The translations under genes and the position numbers were made by a program. Below, in pieces: positions 6,134 through 6,182 of a stretch of DNA of 6,182 nt (positions are counted from its first letter, which is position 1; each line of letters begins with the position of its first letter). The stretch covers positions 1 through 6,182 of the forward strand of contig CAZJHD010000110.1 of assembly GCA_964545855.1 (NCBI GenBank), given 5' to 3'. The notes beneath the pieces are model-generated. The model did no database searches, was not told the origin of the DNA, and saw only the letters and a list, made by a program, of their open reading frames with translations. Origin of the DNA: CAZJHD01 sp964545855 (GTDB lineage: Bacteria; Planctomycetota; UBA1135; JACQFD01).

Positions 6134-6182
6134 TCACGCGCGCGCGAAGGGGATGGAGATCCTCCCGAGGTCGAGCCGCCAC
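6134..6182 (-). CDS. C-terminal end of a gene entering from the right edge (partial)
   Basis: The minus-strand frame ending at TGA 6134-6136 gives WRLDLGRISIPFARA and a stop. All 15 codons end in G or C, as expected for a real gene in this genome. The other minus-strand frame open to the edge has several A- or T-ending codons. The fragment is too short to identify a family. It would be the upstream neighbour of the hydrolase-like gene, about 390 bp away on the same strand. Confidence 0.4.
   Translation of the reverse strand, partial: WRLDLGRISIPFARA

Overview
The window is very GC-rich bacterial DNA. G or C fills nearly every third codon position of the largest gene. The gene content is a secreted copper amine oxidase, a DUF3303-like protein, small membrane proteins, and a long near-palindrome with GGGGTCAGACCC ends. 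This fits a high-GC Gram-negative soil or environmental lineage (myxobacterial/deltaproteobacterial, acidobacterial or similar). No marker gene fixes the taxon, and the assignment is an inference.

Layout: positions 1-84 are an almost perfect 84-bp palindrome. One plus-strand gene follows (184-2232). It encodes a complete copper/TPQ primary-amine oxidase with a signal peptide that carries a lipobox. All the key catalytic and copper-ligand residues can be located. Every other gene is on the minus strand and converges on it, with only 15 bp between the two facing stop codons (2233-2247).

Read in the direction of transcription, the minus-strand block runs from the right edge to 2248. It starts with the last 15 codons of a gene that enters from outside the window (6134-6182). 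A 387-bp gene-free stretch follows. Next is a 309-aa protein whose C-terminal half looks like a divergent NlpC/P60-type (papain-like) cysteine hydrolase (4817-5746), and then a small DUF3303-like protein (4363-4635). Last comes a tight three-gene set of uncharacterised membrane proteins: 135 aa with four predicted membrane segments, 88 aa with two, and 420 aa with three plus a large soluble region. These three are linked by a 9-bp gap with a Shine-Dalgarno on the stop codon and by an ATGA overlap, so they are very probably one transcript with coupled translation.

How the genes work together: only the three membrane genes have real evidence of joint function, from their coupling. The amine oxidase stands alone, with no aldehyde dehydrogenase or amine transporter nearby. 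The hydrolase-like protein and the DUF3303 protein share its neighbours' strand but have gaps of 170-180 bp around them. No complete mobile element, CRISPR array, tRNA or rRNA was seen. The most unusual items are the palindrome, the divergent hydrolase-like protein and the coupled membrane trio.
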